Source of the DNA: a virus
DNA: 30,194 bases
Virus record (IMG/VR): IMGVR_UViG_3300047377_000344
Span: 1-30,194 of that record
Direction: 5' to 3' (one strand)
Shown here one piece after another: positions 12,605-21,316 of this stretch. The notes beneath the pieces were generated by a model. The model made no database searches, was not told where the DNA came from, and saw nothing but the letters and a program-made list of their open reading frames with translations. Every line of letters starts with the position of its first letter. The first letter of the stretch is position 1. Both the position numbers and the translations under genes were made by a program.

Positions 12605-12771
12605 CAACAGAAGACTTATCTAAGTTCAAAGAACGTAAGCGTGCCGTGCTGCGGTGCATCTACAAATCACCAGAGGACAGTTGGGCCAAGGAATATTGGC
12701 GCAACACCTATCGCAAACTCATGGAAGAAAGAAGAAATGGAGCTCAGGTACTATCAGCGCGAAGCCGTTGA
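12595..12771 (+). CDS. 58-residue basic protein overlapping the helicase start
   Basis: ATG 12595 is preceded by GAAAGGAT and the frame runs 58 codons to TGA at 12769-12771. The product is basic and aromatic (FKERKRAVLRCIYKSPEDSW, then AKEYWRNTYRKLMEERRNG) with protein-like composition. It starts inside the previous gene and ends 35 bases inside the helicase gene, so the three genes are tightly coupled. This frame also explains why the helicase should start at 12737 rather than further upstream. Family unknown. Confidence 0.72.
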   Translation: MSLATEDLSKFKERKRAVLRCIYKSPEDSWAKEYWRNTYRKLMEERRNGAQVLSARSR

Positions 12772-14413
12772 TGCGGCAGTCCATTGGTTCAACACCCAAG
12801 ACACGCATCCGCTTATTGTTCTACCCACCGGGGCTGGCAAGACTGTTGTCTTCGCCACCCTAATCAAGGAGATCTTTGAGCGAGAGCCTGACTGCAGGAT
12901 TCTGATCCTAGCTCACCGGCAAGAACTGGTCAGCCAGGCAGAAGATAAACTCAAGAAGGTATGGCCATGTGCACCATCAGGCATTCTGGCTGCGGGGTTG
13001 AATCAATACGAAGTCGATGGGCGTATCGTCATTGCTAGTCGGGATACCTTGGCAACACCAAGCAGGCTTGATACCTCTGGTGACTTTGACTACATCATCG
13101 TGGATGAAGCGCACCATGTGGCGCCAGACCCAAACACCCGGTATCGCAAGATCTTCGATCACTTTGAGTCCTCTATCTGGAGAACGCCACGCATACTGGG
13201 CGTGACTGCTACACCCTATCGCATGGGCCAAGGCTTCATATACGGCCTTGAGGAGCACTTCTTTGCAGGGGTTGCCTACCGTGTAGGTATACCTGAAATG
13301 ATCCAACAGGGCTTCCTGTGCCGTCTGTCAGCCTTCAAGGTAAACGATGAGGCTGTAATTGATGCGTCAACTGCGCGGGTCAAGTTCAAGGGTGGTGACT
13401 ATCGTGAGTCAGATATTGAGAAGCTGGCCATGCAGGATCAGACCATGCTGGCCATCATCGATGACTGGATTGAGAAGGCGTACACTAAAGGCCGACTGAG
13501 CACTGTGTTCTTCTGTATCACCGTGGCTCATGCCGAGAAGATGTGTTTGTACCTGCGCCAAGCTGGTGTAGAGGCTGCGGTTGTGACCGGCGAAACACCA
13601 AAGGCTAGACGCGAGGATGTGCTAGAACGCTTTGAGAATGGTCAGATTAACGCACTATGCAACGTGTCTGTTTTGACTGAAGGCTGGGATGCTCCACGCA
13701 CAGACTGCATCGCACTGCTACGCCCCACCAAGTCGCTGGGCTTGTATGTTCAGATCTGTGGGCGAGGCATGCGCACTTGGGGCGACAAGAAAGACTGCAT
13801 GCTGCTGGACTATGGCGAGAACATGGATCGGCACGGCTGCATAGACACCGCCCGTCCATCGGTTCCAAGCAAAGAAGACAAAGAGAAAGAGCAGCAAACT
13901 AAGATCTGGATATGCGACTCATGCGTGGCGGTCAACGACATAGATCGTGACACATGCATTGAGTGCGGTGCCTTGAAGCCAGCGCCCGTTGAGCAGCCTA
14001 AGCTGTTTGAAGAAGAAGAGAAGGATGCTGCCGCCACTAGGCAGGCGGCTCAAGGTTCTGTGTTATCAGATGAACTCGAAGACCCAGTAGAGAAACACGA
14101 GCGCATCAAGAACATCGAGTACGTTTCAGCTGAATCAAAGACATCAAAGAACGGTAATGAGTATCTCAATGTCATGTTCTCAAGTCCCGGCGATTACTGG
14201 CCACAAAACATGCCAATCATGATCGGCATGAAAGGGAAGGCTGGCATGATGGCACAGAAGAAATGGCGGTCACTGACCAACAACCATTGGTGCCCCAGCA
14301 CCATTGAGCAGGCTTTGGTTGAGGTCAACCACAACGGGGCCATGCAACACATCAAACAAATCACTGTAAGAAAAGAGGGTAAGTACTGGAATGTCGTTAG
14401 CGTCCATTTTTGA
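12737..14413 (+). CDS. SF2 DEAH-box helicase with C-terminal zinc ribbon
   Basis: A 558-residue superfamily 2 helicase. Motifs in order: Q-motif-like LRYYQREAV (3-11), Walker A PTGAGKT (30-36), DEAH (123-126), VTATP (156-160) and motif VI Q339-x2-GRGMR (342-346). A Cys4 zinc ribbon follows (C393, C396, C407, C410), then an acidic linker and a C-terminal domain (about 455-558) resembling an accessory DNA-binding module. It should remodel duplexes or D-loops in phage replication or recombination. The start ATG 12737 gives MELRYYQREA, the usual beginning of this family. The gene overlaps the nuclease gene by 23 bases. Confidence 0.87.
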   Translation: MELRYYQREAVDAAVHWFNTQDTHPLIVLPTGAGKTVVFATLIKEIFEREPDCRILILAHRQELVSQAEDKLKKVWPCAPSGILAAGLNQYEVDGRIVIASRDTLATPSRLDTSGDFDYIIVDEAHHVAPDPNTRYRKIFDHFESSIWRTPRILGVTATPYRMGQGFIYGLEEHFFAGVAYRVGIPEMIQQGFLCRLSAFKVNDEAVIDASTARVKFKGGDYRESDIEKLAMQDQTMLAIIDDWIEKAYTKGRLSTVFFCITVAHAEKMCLYLRQAGVEAAVVTGETPKARREDVLERFENGQINALCNVSVLTEGWDAPRTDCIALLRPTKSLGLYVQICGRGMRTWGDKKDCMLLDYGENMDRHGCIDTARPSVPSKEDKEKEQQTKIWICDSCVAVNDIDRDTCIECGALKPAPVEQPKLFEEEEKDAAATRQAAQGSVLSDELEDPVEKHERIKNIEYVSAESKTSKNGNEYLNVMFSSPGDYWPQNMPIMIGMKGKAGMMAQKKWRSLTNNHWCPSTIEQALVEVNHNGAMQHIKQITVRKEGKYWNVVSVHF

Positions 14414-15482
14414 TCGGATCGATGAGCAACTAGCGGAGAAAGACAACCGCTTTCGTGGGCACCTTGGCTTCAGCGGGATAGGTTATGACGATGAATACAA
14501 GCAGTGGATGGGATTCCGTTGGTGCTTACCGTCTACCTTCGGCGGCAGGATGCTGCGCTTGTTTGACTTAGGCAACCGCATCGAGGATCAGGTGGTTGAG
14601 AACATACGCGATACCGACGTGATATCTATCGCCTCGCATGACAAAGACGGCAATCAGTTTCGCGCATCCTTCTTTGGCGGTCACTTTGCAGGCTCTTGTG
14701 ACGGCCTCCTCAAAGGCGTATTTCCACCCCCTAGTGAAGAGGTGATCCTACTGTTGGAAGTCAAGAGCGCCAACGACAAGCGGTTCAAAGAGCTCGTGAA
14801 GCTTCAAAGCTATGAGGAATGGAGCGAAACCTATCGATGGCAGATTCATGCTTACATGGGCGCGCTTGCCCTAGAGATGTGTATGGTTGTTGTGGTCAAC
14901 AAGAACACTAACGAGGTGTACGAAGAGATCATCGATTACAACCCAGACATGTGGGATAAGGCTCAAGCTAGGGCTTGGCGCATCATCACCAGTGACGCCC
15001 CCGACAAGAGCACGCGCATGTCTGAGAAGGACTGGCGCATGAAGAATGAGTCGGAGTTGTATCGCAACATCTACTTTGGTCGCCGCTTGCCGGAATCGGT
15101 CAACTGCAGGAACTGCAAGAACGTGAAGCCACTGACTGAATCAAACGGCGCCGTGTGGTTCTGCAAGCGCAAACAGAAATCCCTGACTCTTGATGAGCAG
15201 CGAGAGGGGTGCAATGACCACTTGTGGATACCAGAGCTTGTGAACGCCAACCATCTGCCGGGCAAGAGCACAGAGGATTCTGTGGCCTATCAGGTTGGGA
15301 TCATGGAGTTCTACAACTCAACGGCTGAGGTGACGGGTGAGTATCACTACAGCAGCGTGGAGATGCGTGAGTTATCTAAGGCAGACTTTGAAGCTGGCTT
15401 GATGATGACCGGCGAAAGCGTGAGGCGTGAGTTCCCTGGTAGCTACCTTGAGAACGTTGATGAACGCAAGATGCCTTTTTAG
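14391..15482 (+). CDS. PD-(D/E)XK exonuclease with Cys4 cluster
   Basis: A 363-residue nuclease of the RecB/YqaJ-like PD-(D/E)XK group. Candidate active-site residues are E65, D104 (GSCDG), E123 and K125 (LLEVKS), and Q151 (WQIHAYMG). Four cysteines downstream (C239, C242, C258, C274) form a probable metal centre, zinc or Fe-S. A 5'-3' exonuclease role, making ssDNA for the Sak4/DUF669 pair, fits. Its start overlaps the helicase end by 23 bases, so helicase and nuclease are coupled, recalling RecB/AddAB-type pairs as separate polypeptides. Its last 4 bases overlap the convergent - strand gene. Confidence 0.82.
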   Translation: MSLASIFDRIDEQLAEKDNRFRGHLGFSGIGYDDEYKQWMGFRWCLPSTFGGRMLRLFDLGNRIEDQVVENIRDTDVISIASHDKDGNQFRASFFGGHFAGSCDGLLKGVFPPPSEEVILLLEVKSANDKRFKELVKLQSYEEWSETYRWQIHAYMGALALEMCMVVVVNKNTNEVYEEIIDYNPDMWDKAQARAWRIITSDAPDKSTRMSEKDWRMKNESELYRNIYFGRRLPESVNCRNCKNVKPLTESNGAVWFCKRKQKSLTLDEQREGCNDHLWIPELVNANHLPGKSTEDSVAYQVGIMEFYNSTAEVTGEYHYSSVEMRELSKADFEAGLMMTGESVRREFPGSYLENVDERKMPF

Positions 15483-15862
15483 GCCCACTCTCGTGGGTCT
15501 TTGACGATCAGTATCTTGAGGCCGGGGTAGAGGGCTTCGACAAGCTTCTTCTTGAGGGTGAACACTTGGGTGATGATGCCCTTGGTGTCCTCTACCACTA
15601 CCTCGCCATCGCGCTTGTAACGAAAGTCCGCAACGTATGAGCAGATCTTTTTGTCTTCACCCTCGACGGTGATCACGCACGGGAAGTCTACCTGCACCTC
15701 AAGGTCAGTGATCTCACCAGCTTTTTGGTAACGTTTGAGTATCTTGTACCGGGCTGCTTCGAGCTTGGAGTCAAAGACAATACCATCGTACTCAGTCTTC
15801 TTTGCGAAGTACTTGCTCTTGCCTTTCTTTGGTGCCCGTCGTGGGATCACATCAACTACCAC
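15479..15862 (-). CDS. DUF1064-type endonuclease-like protein
   Basis: A 127-residue protein matching the DUF1064 pattern: SKYFAKKTEYDGIVFDSKLEAARY (N-terminal), ITDLEVQVDFP, YVADFRYKRDGEVVVEDTKG and FTLKKKLVEALYPG. These contain the conserved D, E and K residues of a PD-(D/E)XK-like fold (DSKLEA; VADF; VEDTKG), and the family is viewed as probable phage Holliday-junction resolvase. It is the last gene of the late operon, overlapping the giant virion protein gene by 11 bases. The start is a GTG (15862); a second GTG four codons later, directly after the upstream stop, is an alternative. Confidence 0.8.
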   Translation of the reverse strand: MVVDVIPRRAPKKGKSKYFAKKTEYDGIVFDSKLEAARYKILKRYQKAGEITDLEVQVDFPCVITVEGEDKKICSYVADFRYKRDGEVVVEDTKGIITQVFTLKKKLVEALYPGLKILIVKDPREWA

Positions 15863-18800
15863 CCATCAGTTTTTCTTCTTCCTGCTGGCGCAGGAATTGT
15901 GATGCACGATTAAACAAGGATGGTATCTGAGGTGCAACAGGTGGCGTAGGCGCTGTGCCAGGCTGTGTAGGAGCCGTTTGAGATGCAGGCTGTGTTGCAA
16001 AGGCTTGTTGCAAAGCCTCTATTCTGGCGGCTTGTTCTTCGGCCTGAGCTTGTGGCCTGAATGGAGCACCTTGGAACTGAGCAAGCTGCTCCCCAATCGC
16101 AGACATATCTAGTGGATTAGAAAGCTTGTTTTCTCTCCCACGCATAGCAATCTTTATAGTCTCGGAGCTTGGGAAGAATGCTTTAAATCGGCCTGACATA
16201 ACCATGCCCAAGTTTGGTGTTTTTGCTTCGCGCAGCGGCTTGACTATTTCAGCAGTAGAAAGCCCAAGCGTCTTGGCGTCTTCAATCGCCATGTTCAGAT
16301 CGCGTAGCGCCTTGAAACGCTGCTCGTTTGCAGTGATGAAAGCCTGAGTTGTGGATTCAGCATCAACATTGCCACGAGTCTTTGCCACTTGGTTAAAGAT
16401 ACCGGCAGCATCACGGACGTTTCTTGCTGCTTCAAGAGCGCGATAGTACAACACGCGCTCAGTGCGAGGCTTGATGCTTTTGACGCCAGTCAAAGCCTCT
16501 GTAAATTCTTGCACTGGGTCTAATCGATAACCTTGTTTGCTAACGCCAAGTTCTGCGTCTCTTGTAGCAACAGAGGCAACAGCCCGTGGAAAGTCTCTAA
16601 GAGTGAAAGATAAAGATCCGGGCGCAATCGATGTTGGGCTGGTGGTAAAGTCTACTGGGCTGAACCCCGGCATTAAGCCATCTGCAAAATGCGCAAATCC
16701 TTTGCCAACTTTTGTTCCAAGCGTATCTGTTTCTCGCCAAATTGGTCTGTTAAACGTTGTGTTGTTTCTTATGATGTCTAAAGCTTTTTCTGAAACAATC
16801 GCTTCGCTCATGAATGGCGAAAAAAACTCTGCGCCTGCATCTAACGACGCATCAAAAGCTATTTTACTTAGATCTTCTTCCTTCGTAATACCGTTGTTCA
16901 CCGCATTGAACACAGCGGCGGCAGGCCTGCCAACATAGTCATACGGATTGGTATACGAGAAGTTATAGAAGTCTGTGACTTTGCCATTTTTATCTGTGGC
17001 GACAGGTATTAATGTTGAGTTTCTATCCCAGTCAGCAGCCATAGATCGCTTGTATGCATCAATCTGCTCTTGATCCGCACCAGTGAGAAGCGTTCCTGCC
17101 TTCACCAGTGAAGCCGGTATCGCTGCATTGACTGATATGATGCCAGTCAGTCGCTTCATGCCTATTTCACGAAGCTCCGGCGACTCGCTTGCTAGTTCCT
17201 TAATGCTTCTACCAAGAATGTTGCCACTAGTCCTGATCATTTCAGCAGGAAAGGCAACGAAGTTTCCAAACGGCATTTGGCGCAAACGCTTGATGAATTC
17301 TGGAACACGCGCATAGTTTGGCACAGTGTCTTTAACTATCTCCGCAGCCTCACGCTTCATGGCAATTTTAAGTTGCTCTGGCGTTAATTCAGACGGCCTT
17401 ATTACTGAACCAAACTCAGTAAAGTTTCTGGGATCAGACACAGGCAGCGCAGTGTTTGGGTTCTTGGCAAATATTCTTTCAAGACGGCCAAGCTCCATTT
17501 CGTAACTGTATGTCTTCCACACATCATCAGATGCTTGATAGAGCTTAGCCGCAAAGCCGTTCTGCATTCCTTGAGCTTTTTTGAACAACTTACGAGTCGC
17601 GCCTGAGCCAAGACCTGTGCCTTCAGCGGCATCGTTGAGCAGCGACTCAAACTCACCAATCTTTGCGTTAGTGTTGATCACGCCTAGGTCAACAAGCTCA
17701 TTGTAATATTTTTGCCTTTCAGCAAGCGTCATGTTTGCCTTGCCTGGCCCAGTCAACCGTTGATTCAAATTGCTGAATACTGTTGATACAGAGTTAGCCA
17801 AAGACTTTGAATTGCCAACGTTTCCATTGGCAAGCGCAAAGAAGCCTGCAGTGGTTGCGTTTCGTATTTGAGTAATCGGGCTGTAGACAGTCTTGGCTAT
17901 TTGAGACATGCCCTTCAGACCTAAGAAGGTTGAGTACAGTGGTATGCTTCCTTTGGACAAATCAAACACATCGCTACCACCCTCAAGTGCAGTTTTGTAT
18001 TCATTCTTCATATACTTACCGGCAAGCGGTCCAAACCTAGCTTTTTGAGAAGCTGTAATTTCTCCAAGTGGGTTACCAGATTCAGCACCCACTCTTGAGT
18101 ATTCTCCAAGCCGTGCGTTTGGTGGGATTGTATCGAATATAAACTTTGCACCTTCTGGAAGCTTGGCATTGTATTGAATTAAGTTGTTGTAATACTGAGA
18201 CTTTGCGATGTGCTTCGACATAATATCAACAGTCTCAACCATCTTAGTGCGCAAACCAGCTTCTTGTTCACCGATGTCCCTAGCTCTGATACGTTCTGGA
18301 CGAAAACGCATCATGACGTCTTTTGCGCCTGTGTATTCGCCAAGAAAGTCCCTTACTGCAGGCAGATCATCTAGCTTTCTACCTTTCAACATTCCTTGAG
18401 ACACACCTTTCAGTGTTGCTGAGTCAACAACATCTCTTGGTTGCATCTTAGCGTTGTTGAAGTTGCCTTGAATCATACTGTTCAACAACTCTCTGGCTTG
18501 ATTTTGATCAAGCTGAGCAGCCTCATCTAAGCCACGGCTTGATTTAACAAGCTCTTCAACGGCAAGTTCTGCTTGCTCTGCTGTAGGTGAGTAGTTGGTA
18601 TCTTTCAATGCGCGATAAAGACGCATGCCATAGAAGGTTTCGTTGTTTCCTATGGTTTCAATCAAAGCATTTTTTGCTTCATCACTTTGAAGACCATCTT
18701 CTAATATGTCTTTTACAGACAAGCTCAAGCCATCGATCTGTTGCCTAAGATCACTGGCACCTTGAAACAGGCTTAGGTCTTTCCTGTTACCAAACAAGCT

Positions 18801-19895
18801 CTTCGGCGTGTTCTGAGCAATGATTTGATCTATTTCTTTTAGCTTTTTTTCTGCGCCAAGTTTTACAACGTCACGGCCTACACCAGGCTTCATGCCGGTA
18901 GTCTCTGCAAACAAAAAATCGTTTAACGTATCAAGCACTTGTGACTTATCTTGATCGTTGAAAAGTCCTTCGTTCTTGTTCACAAAAGACAAAGCGTTTT
19001 CCATCTTCTCAACAGCTTGTCTAGCTGCTGAGTTTTGGGCAGCTATTTGTGTTACACGCATGGCATCGTATTGAGCGGTAAACCTATCTGGCAGTTCTCC
19101 CTGCTGAGTTAGGTACTTGCGCCCAACTTTCTTGAGACGCTCCACTTGTCTTTGCATAAACGTAGGGTCTTCAAGATCTGGCCTCACACCAACGGCACTA
19201 AATGGCGTCTCTGGATCTTTAATGGCTTGCGCAGCAGCTTTTGCAAAATCTGTGCGGCCAAGAGCGCCAAGGCCTGCGCCAACAGTCTTTGCCCCTAAAG
19301 ATGCGATAGCAGGTACACCAAGCACTACAGCAGCACCCTCTGCACCTACACGCAGGCGATTGGAAAGATTTGCTGCTGAAAGCTCAGCGCCATCGAGGTC
19401 AGAAGTATCTATCCGCTTGGTAGGCCCAGCCTCGAAGAAGTCACCGAGCGTCTCAACATCTGGTGTGGTAGCAGCTATGTCTGCGCCGACTGTTGCGCCA
19501 AGCTTGCCCACTGACCCCAAACCTTTTGCCGCTTTGGCAGCAATTCCACCAGGAGCCGCGAACTGAGCAATGAAACGAGCGGCCTTGCCCACCTCGGTCT
19601 GTGTGTCTGGCTTGTACTTATCAAAGAAGTTTCTTACGGTCTGAATGCTTTCTTCATCAGAGCCAAGAAGCTCCATAGGCAAGGTGGTGATGCCCTCTGT
19701 TGCGCTGACAAGACCTGCGCCAATACCCCTGCCGATATCTCCTATGGCAGATATGTCTTCTTCGCCCAGCTGAGCGCCACGTTCAACGATTGGGTTTTCG
19801 GCGCCCCATTCAGCGGCTCTGCGTGCAGCGTACTCAGGATCATCGGTGCGAACATCTATAGTTCTACCACTTCCGTCAGGAACGGCTACTATCAT
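15852..19895 (-). CDS. giant virion protein, probable internal/ejection protein (1347 residues)
   Basis: The largest gene of the window. The N-terminal 40 residues (VPDGSGRTIDVRTDDPEYAA) resemble leader segments of large podovirus internal proteins. An Ala/Gly-rich, moderately hydrophobic region follows (about 50-260), then a long helical body, and a Pro/Thr/Gln-rich tail (last 60 residues). Length is close to T7 gp16 (about 1318 residues), but no lytic transglycosylase motif is evident. Position at the end of the virion module behind three other large proteins supports an ejection (DNA-injection channel) role; it could instead be a polyvalent protein with undetected domains. Start is coupled to the upstream stop (TAATG). 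Confidence 0.7.
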   Translation of the reverse strand: MIVAVPDGSGRTIDVRTDDPEYAARRAAEWGAENPIVERGAQLGEEDISAIGDIGRGIGAGLVSATEGITTLPMELLGSDEESIQTVRNFFDKYKPDTQTEVGKAARFIAQFAAPGGIAAKAAKGLGSVGKLGATVGADIAATTPDVETLGDFFEAGPTKRIDTSDLDGAELSAANLSNRLRVGAEGAAVVLGVPAIASLGAKTVGAGLGALGRTDFAKAAAQAIKDPETPFSAVGVRPDLEDPTFMQRQVERLKKVGRKYLTQQGELPDRFTAQYDAMRVTQIAAQNSAARQAVEKMENALSFVNKNEGLFNDQDKSQVLDTLNDFLFAETTGMKPGVGRDVVKLGAEKKLKEIDQIIAQNTPKSLFGNRKDLSLFQGASDLRQQIDGLSLSVKDILEDGLQSDEAKNALIETIGNNETFYGMRLYRALKDTNYSPTAEQAELAVEELVKSSRGLDEAAQLDQNQARELLNSMIQGNFNNAKMQPRDVVDSATLKGVSQGMLKGRKLDDLPAVRDFLGEYTGAKDVMMRFRPERIRARDIGEQEAGLRTKMVETVDIMSKHIAKSQYYNNLIQYNAKLPEGAKFIFDTIPPNARLGEYSRVGAESGNPLGEITASQKARFGPLAGKYMKNEYKTALEGGSDVFDLSKGSIPLYSTFLGLKGMSQIAKTVYSPITQIRNATTAGFFALANGNVGNSKSLANSVSTVFSNLNQRLTGPGKANMTLAERQKYYNELVDLGVINTNAKIGEFESLLNDAAEGTGLGSGATRKLFKKAQGMQNGFAAKLYQASDDVWKTYSYEMELGRLERIFAKNPNTALPVSDPRNFTEFGSVIRPSELTPEQLKIAMKREAAEIVKDTVPNYARVPEFIKRLRQMPFGNFVAFPAEMIRTSGNILGRSIKELASESPELREIGMKRLTGIISVNAAIPASLVKAGTLLTGADQEQIDAYKRSMAADWDRNSTLIPVATDKNGKVTDFYNFSYTNPYDYVGRPAAAVFNAVNNGITKEEDLSKIAFDASLDAGAEFFSPFMSEAIVSEKALDIIRNNTTFNRPIWRETDTLGTKVGKGFAHFADGLMPGFSPVDFTTSPTSIAPGSLSFTLRDFPRAVASVATRDAELGVSKQGYRLDPVQEFTEALTGVKSIKPRTERVLYYRALEAARNVRDAAGIFNQVAKTRGNVDAESTTQAFITANEQRFKALRDLNMAIEDAKTLGLSTAEIVKPLREAKTPNLGMVMSGRFKAFFPSSETIKIAMRGRENKLSNPLDMSAIGEQLAQFQGAPFRPQAQAEEQAARIEALQQAFATQPASQTAPTQPGTAPTPPVAPQIPSLFNRASQFLRQQEEEKLMGGS

Positions 19896-21316
19896 TATTC
19901 AACGACGGCAGAAGGTGGGGCGGCAACACCAAGGCGGACTCTTGCTTCTTCAGGCAATGTGTAGCCAGTTATTGCTTCAAACTGTGCAATTTGTTCTGGA
20001 GTAACGCTACCAGCAGTATCAACAGTTTCTGAAAACAAGGTTAAGAACTCGTCTCTAGCTGTCGCCTCATTTGAAAGCCTAGAAACAATTTCTTTGTCAG
20101 AGAGATCTGTTGTTTCTTTCAAGAACTGATAGTTACGCATCAGCGCAGTATCATTTTCTCTCTGCGCCTCAAGCTGCCTGTATTCTTCTTTGCCTAAAGC
20201 GAAGTCACTTGCAAAGTTTCTAGGCGCTATGCCTTCGCTCGCCTGCCCAGCCTTGGCAAAAGCATATTGGTTTGCTGGGTCTTGCAAGAAATCTTTGAAC
20301 TGGGTACCAGCACCCTTCAACATATCAAGGAATGTTGGATCTGGTGGTGGAGCTTTTGGCTGTTCAGGAAAGCCTTCTTTTCTAGCCGTTGCTACATCAG
20401 GAAGTCTTGATTGAGCGTAATCAGTAAGAAGTTCTTCTTGTCTTTTTTCTGCATAATCATCCATATCAGGGCCCAACAAAGCTCTGATCTCAGGCATTTC
20501 CATCAGTTCATCAATGCCGAAGCCTTGATTTATGAGGTCTTGAACAATTGGCATTTGTAATAAATAAGCAGTAGCGCCTGTGAGTGCCCCTATCCCAACA
20601 CCTTTCCTAAGAGCCCCTCCAATTCCCGTTGCCGCTCTTTGGCCTAATGACTTTATTCCACCTTCAGTTTCAGGAGCATCAGCTTTTTTAGGTGCAGCAG
20701 TTTTTGGCACCACTCTAGGCTGAGACAAGCCTTCAGCCTGCTCTGTAGCGGTCATAGGCGTTTTGCTTTTTGGATCAGCAAAGCCTTCAGCTTGTTCTTG
20801 GGTAGACATGCCTCGTCTAGGATCAGGCTTCGCCTTTGGCTTGAAACCTTTCATCCTTCTTAATGCTGGGTGAAGCTGCATCAGTGCAGTTAGTGCAGCA
20901 GTGCCAAGAGTGCCAGCACCGGCAGCAGTGAACGCTTCTTCTGTAGTCATTGTTTTAAGTGCTTCATAAAGCTCTGGCGATATGGAATCTTCAGGGTTTC
21001 TAAGAAAGTCTCCAAAGCCTCTAATTGATTCGGCCAAGTCATCAGCAAAACCACCTTCCGCATACTCACGAATCGGCGCGATACCTGCCATTATGCCGCC
21101 ACCCTCACGCATCTGCGGTGTTTGGAACATGGGTCTGTTCATGATTTCGTTGTACATCATGCCACCTTGATTCATCGCGTTTGCTTCTGACAGCGCAATC
21201 GCTATCGCCTGCTTTGGATTTGTTACTTTTCTACCCGAACCGCCAGACTTGAGAGTTCCTTCCTTGAACTCCCCCATGACCTTGCCGATCTTTCTCTCAC
21301 GCTTGCTTTTGGCCAC
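19895..21316 (-). CDS. virion protein with N-terminal DUF6496-like domain
   Basis: A 473-residue protein. The first 45 residues (KIGKVMGEFKEGTLKSG, then NPKQAIAIALSEA) match a small domain known as DUF6496, common in phage and bacterial proteins. Gly-rich MREGGGI and YAEGGFADDL motifs follow, a hydrophobic Ala-rich segment near residue 125-150, Lys/Pro-rich linkers and two possible membrane-like segments. It lies between the repeat-rich protein and the giant virion protein, suggesting a second ejection or virion-core protein. I take the GTG at 21316 as start (AAAGG about 6 bases upstream), rather than TTG 21322; it lies inside the end of the previous gene. Confidence 0.7.
   Translation of the reverse strand: MAKSKRERKIGKVMGEFKEGTLKSGGSGRKVTNPKQAIAIALSEANAMNQGGMMYNEIMNRPMFQTPQMREGGGIMAGIAPIREYAEGGFADDLAESIRGFGDFLRNPEDSISPELYEALKTMTTEEAFTAAGAGTLGTAALTALMQLHPALRRMKGFKPKAKPDPRRGMSTQEQAEGFADPKSKTPMTATEQAEGLSQPRVVPKTAAPKKADAPETEGGIKSLGQRAATGIGGALRKGVGIGALTGATAYLLQMPIVQDLINQGFGIDELMEMPEIRALLGPDMDDYAEKRQEELLTDYAQSRLPDVATARKEGFPEQPKAPPPDPTFLDMLKGAGTQFKDFLQDPANQYAFAKAGQASEGIAPRNFASDFALGKEEYRQLEAQRENDTALMRNYQFLKETTDLSDKEIVSRLSNEATARDEFLTLFSETVDTAGSVTPEQIAQFEAITGYTLPEEARVRLGVAAPPSAVVE

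Noticed and set aside
12641-12736. A longer N-terminus for the SF2 helicase
   Set aside because: The extra 32 codons overlap the 58-residue gene in another frame, have no ribosome-binding site, and lie before the standard LRYYQ helicase beginning.
19117-19566. Open frame of 149 codons on the + strand inside the giant virion gene
   Set aside because: Pro/Ser/Ala-rich antisense reading of Ala/Gly coding sequence with no support.
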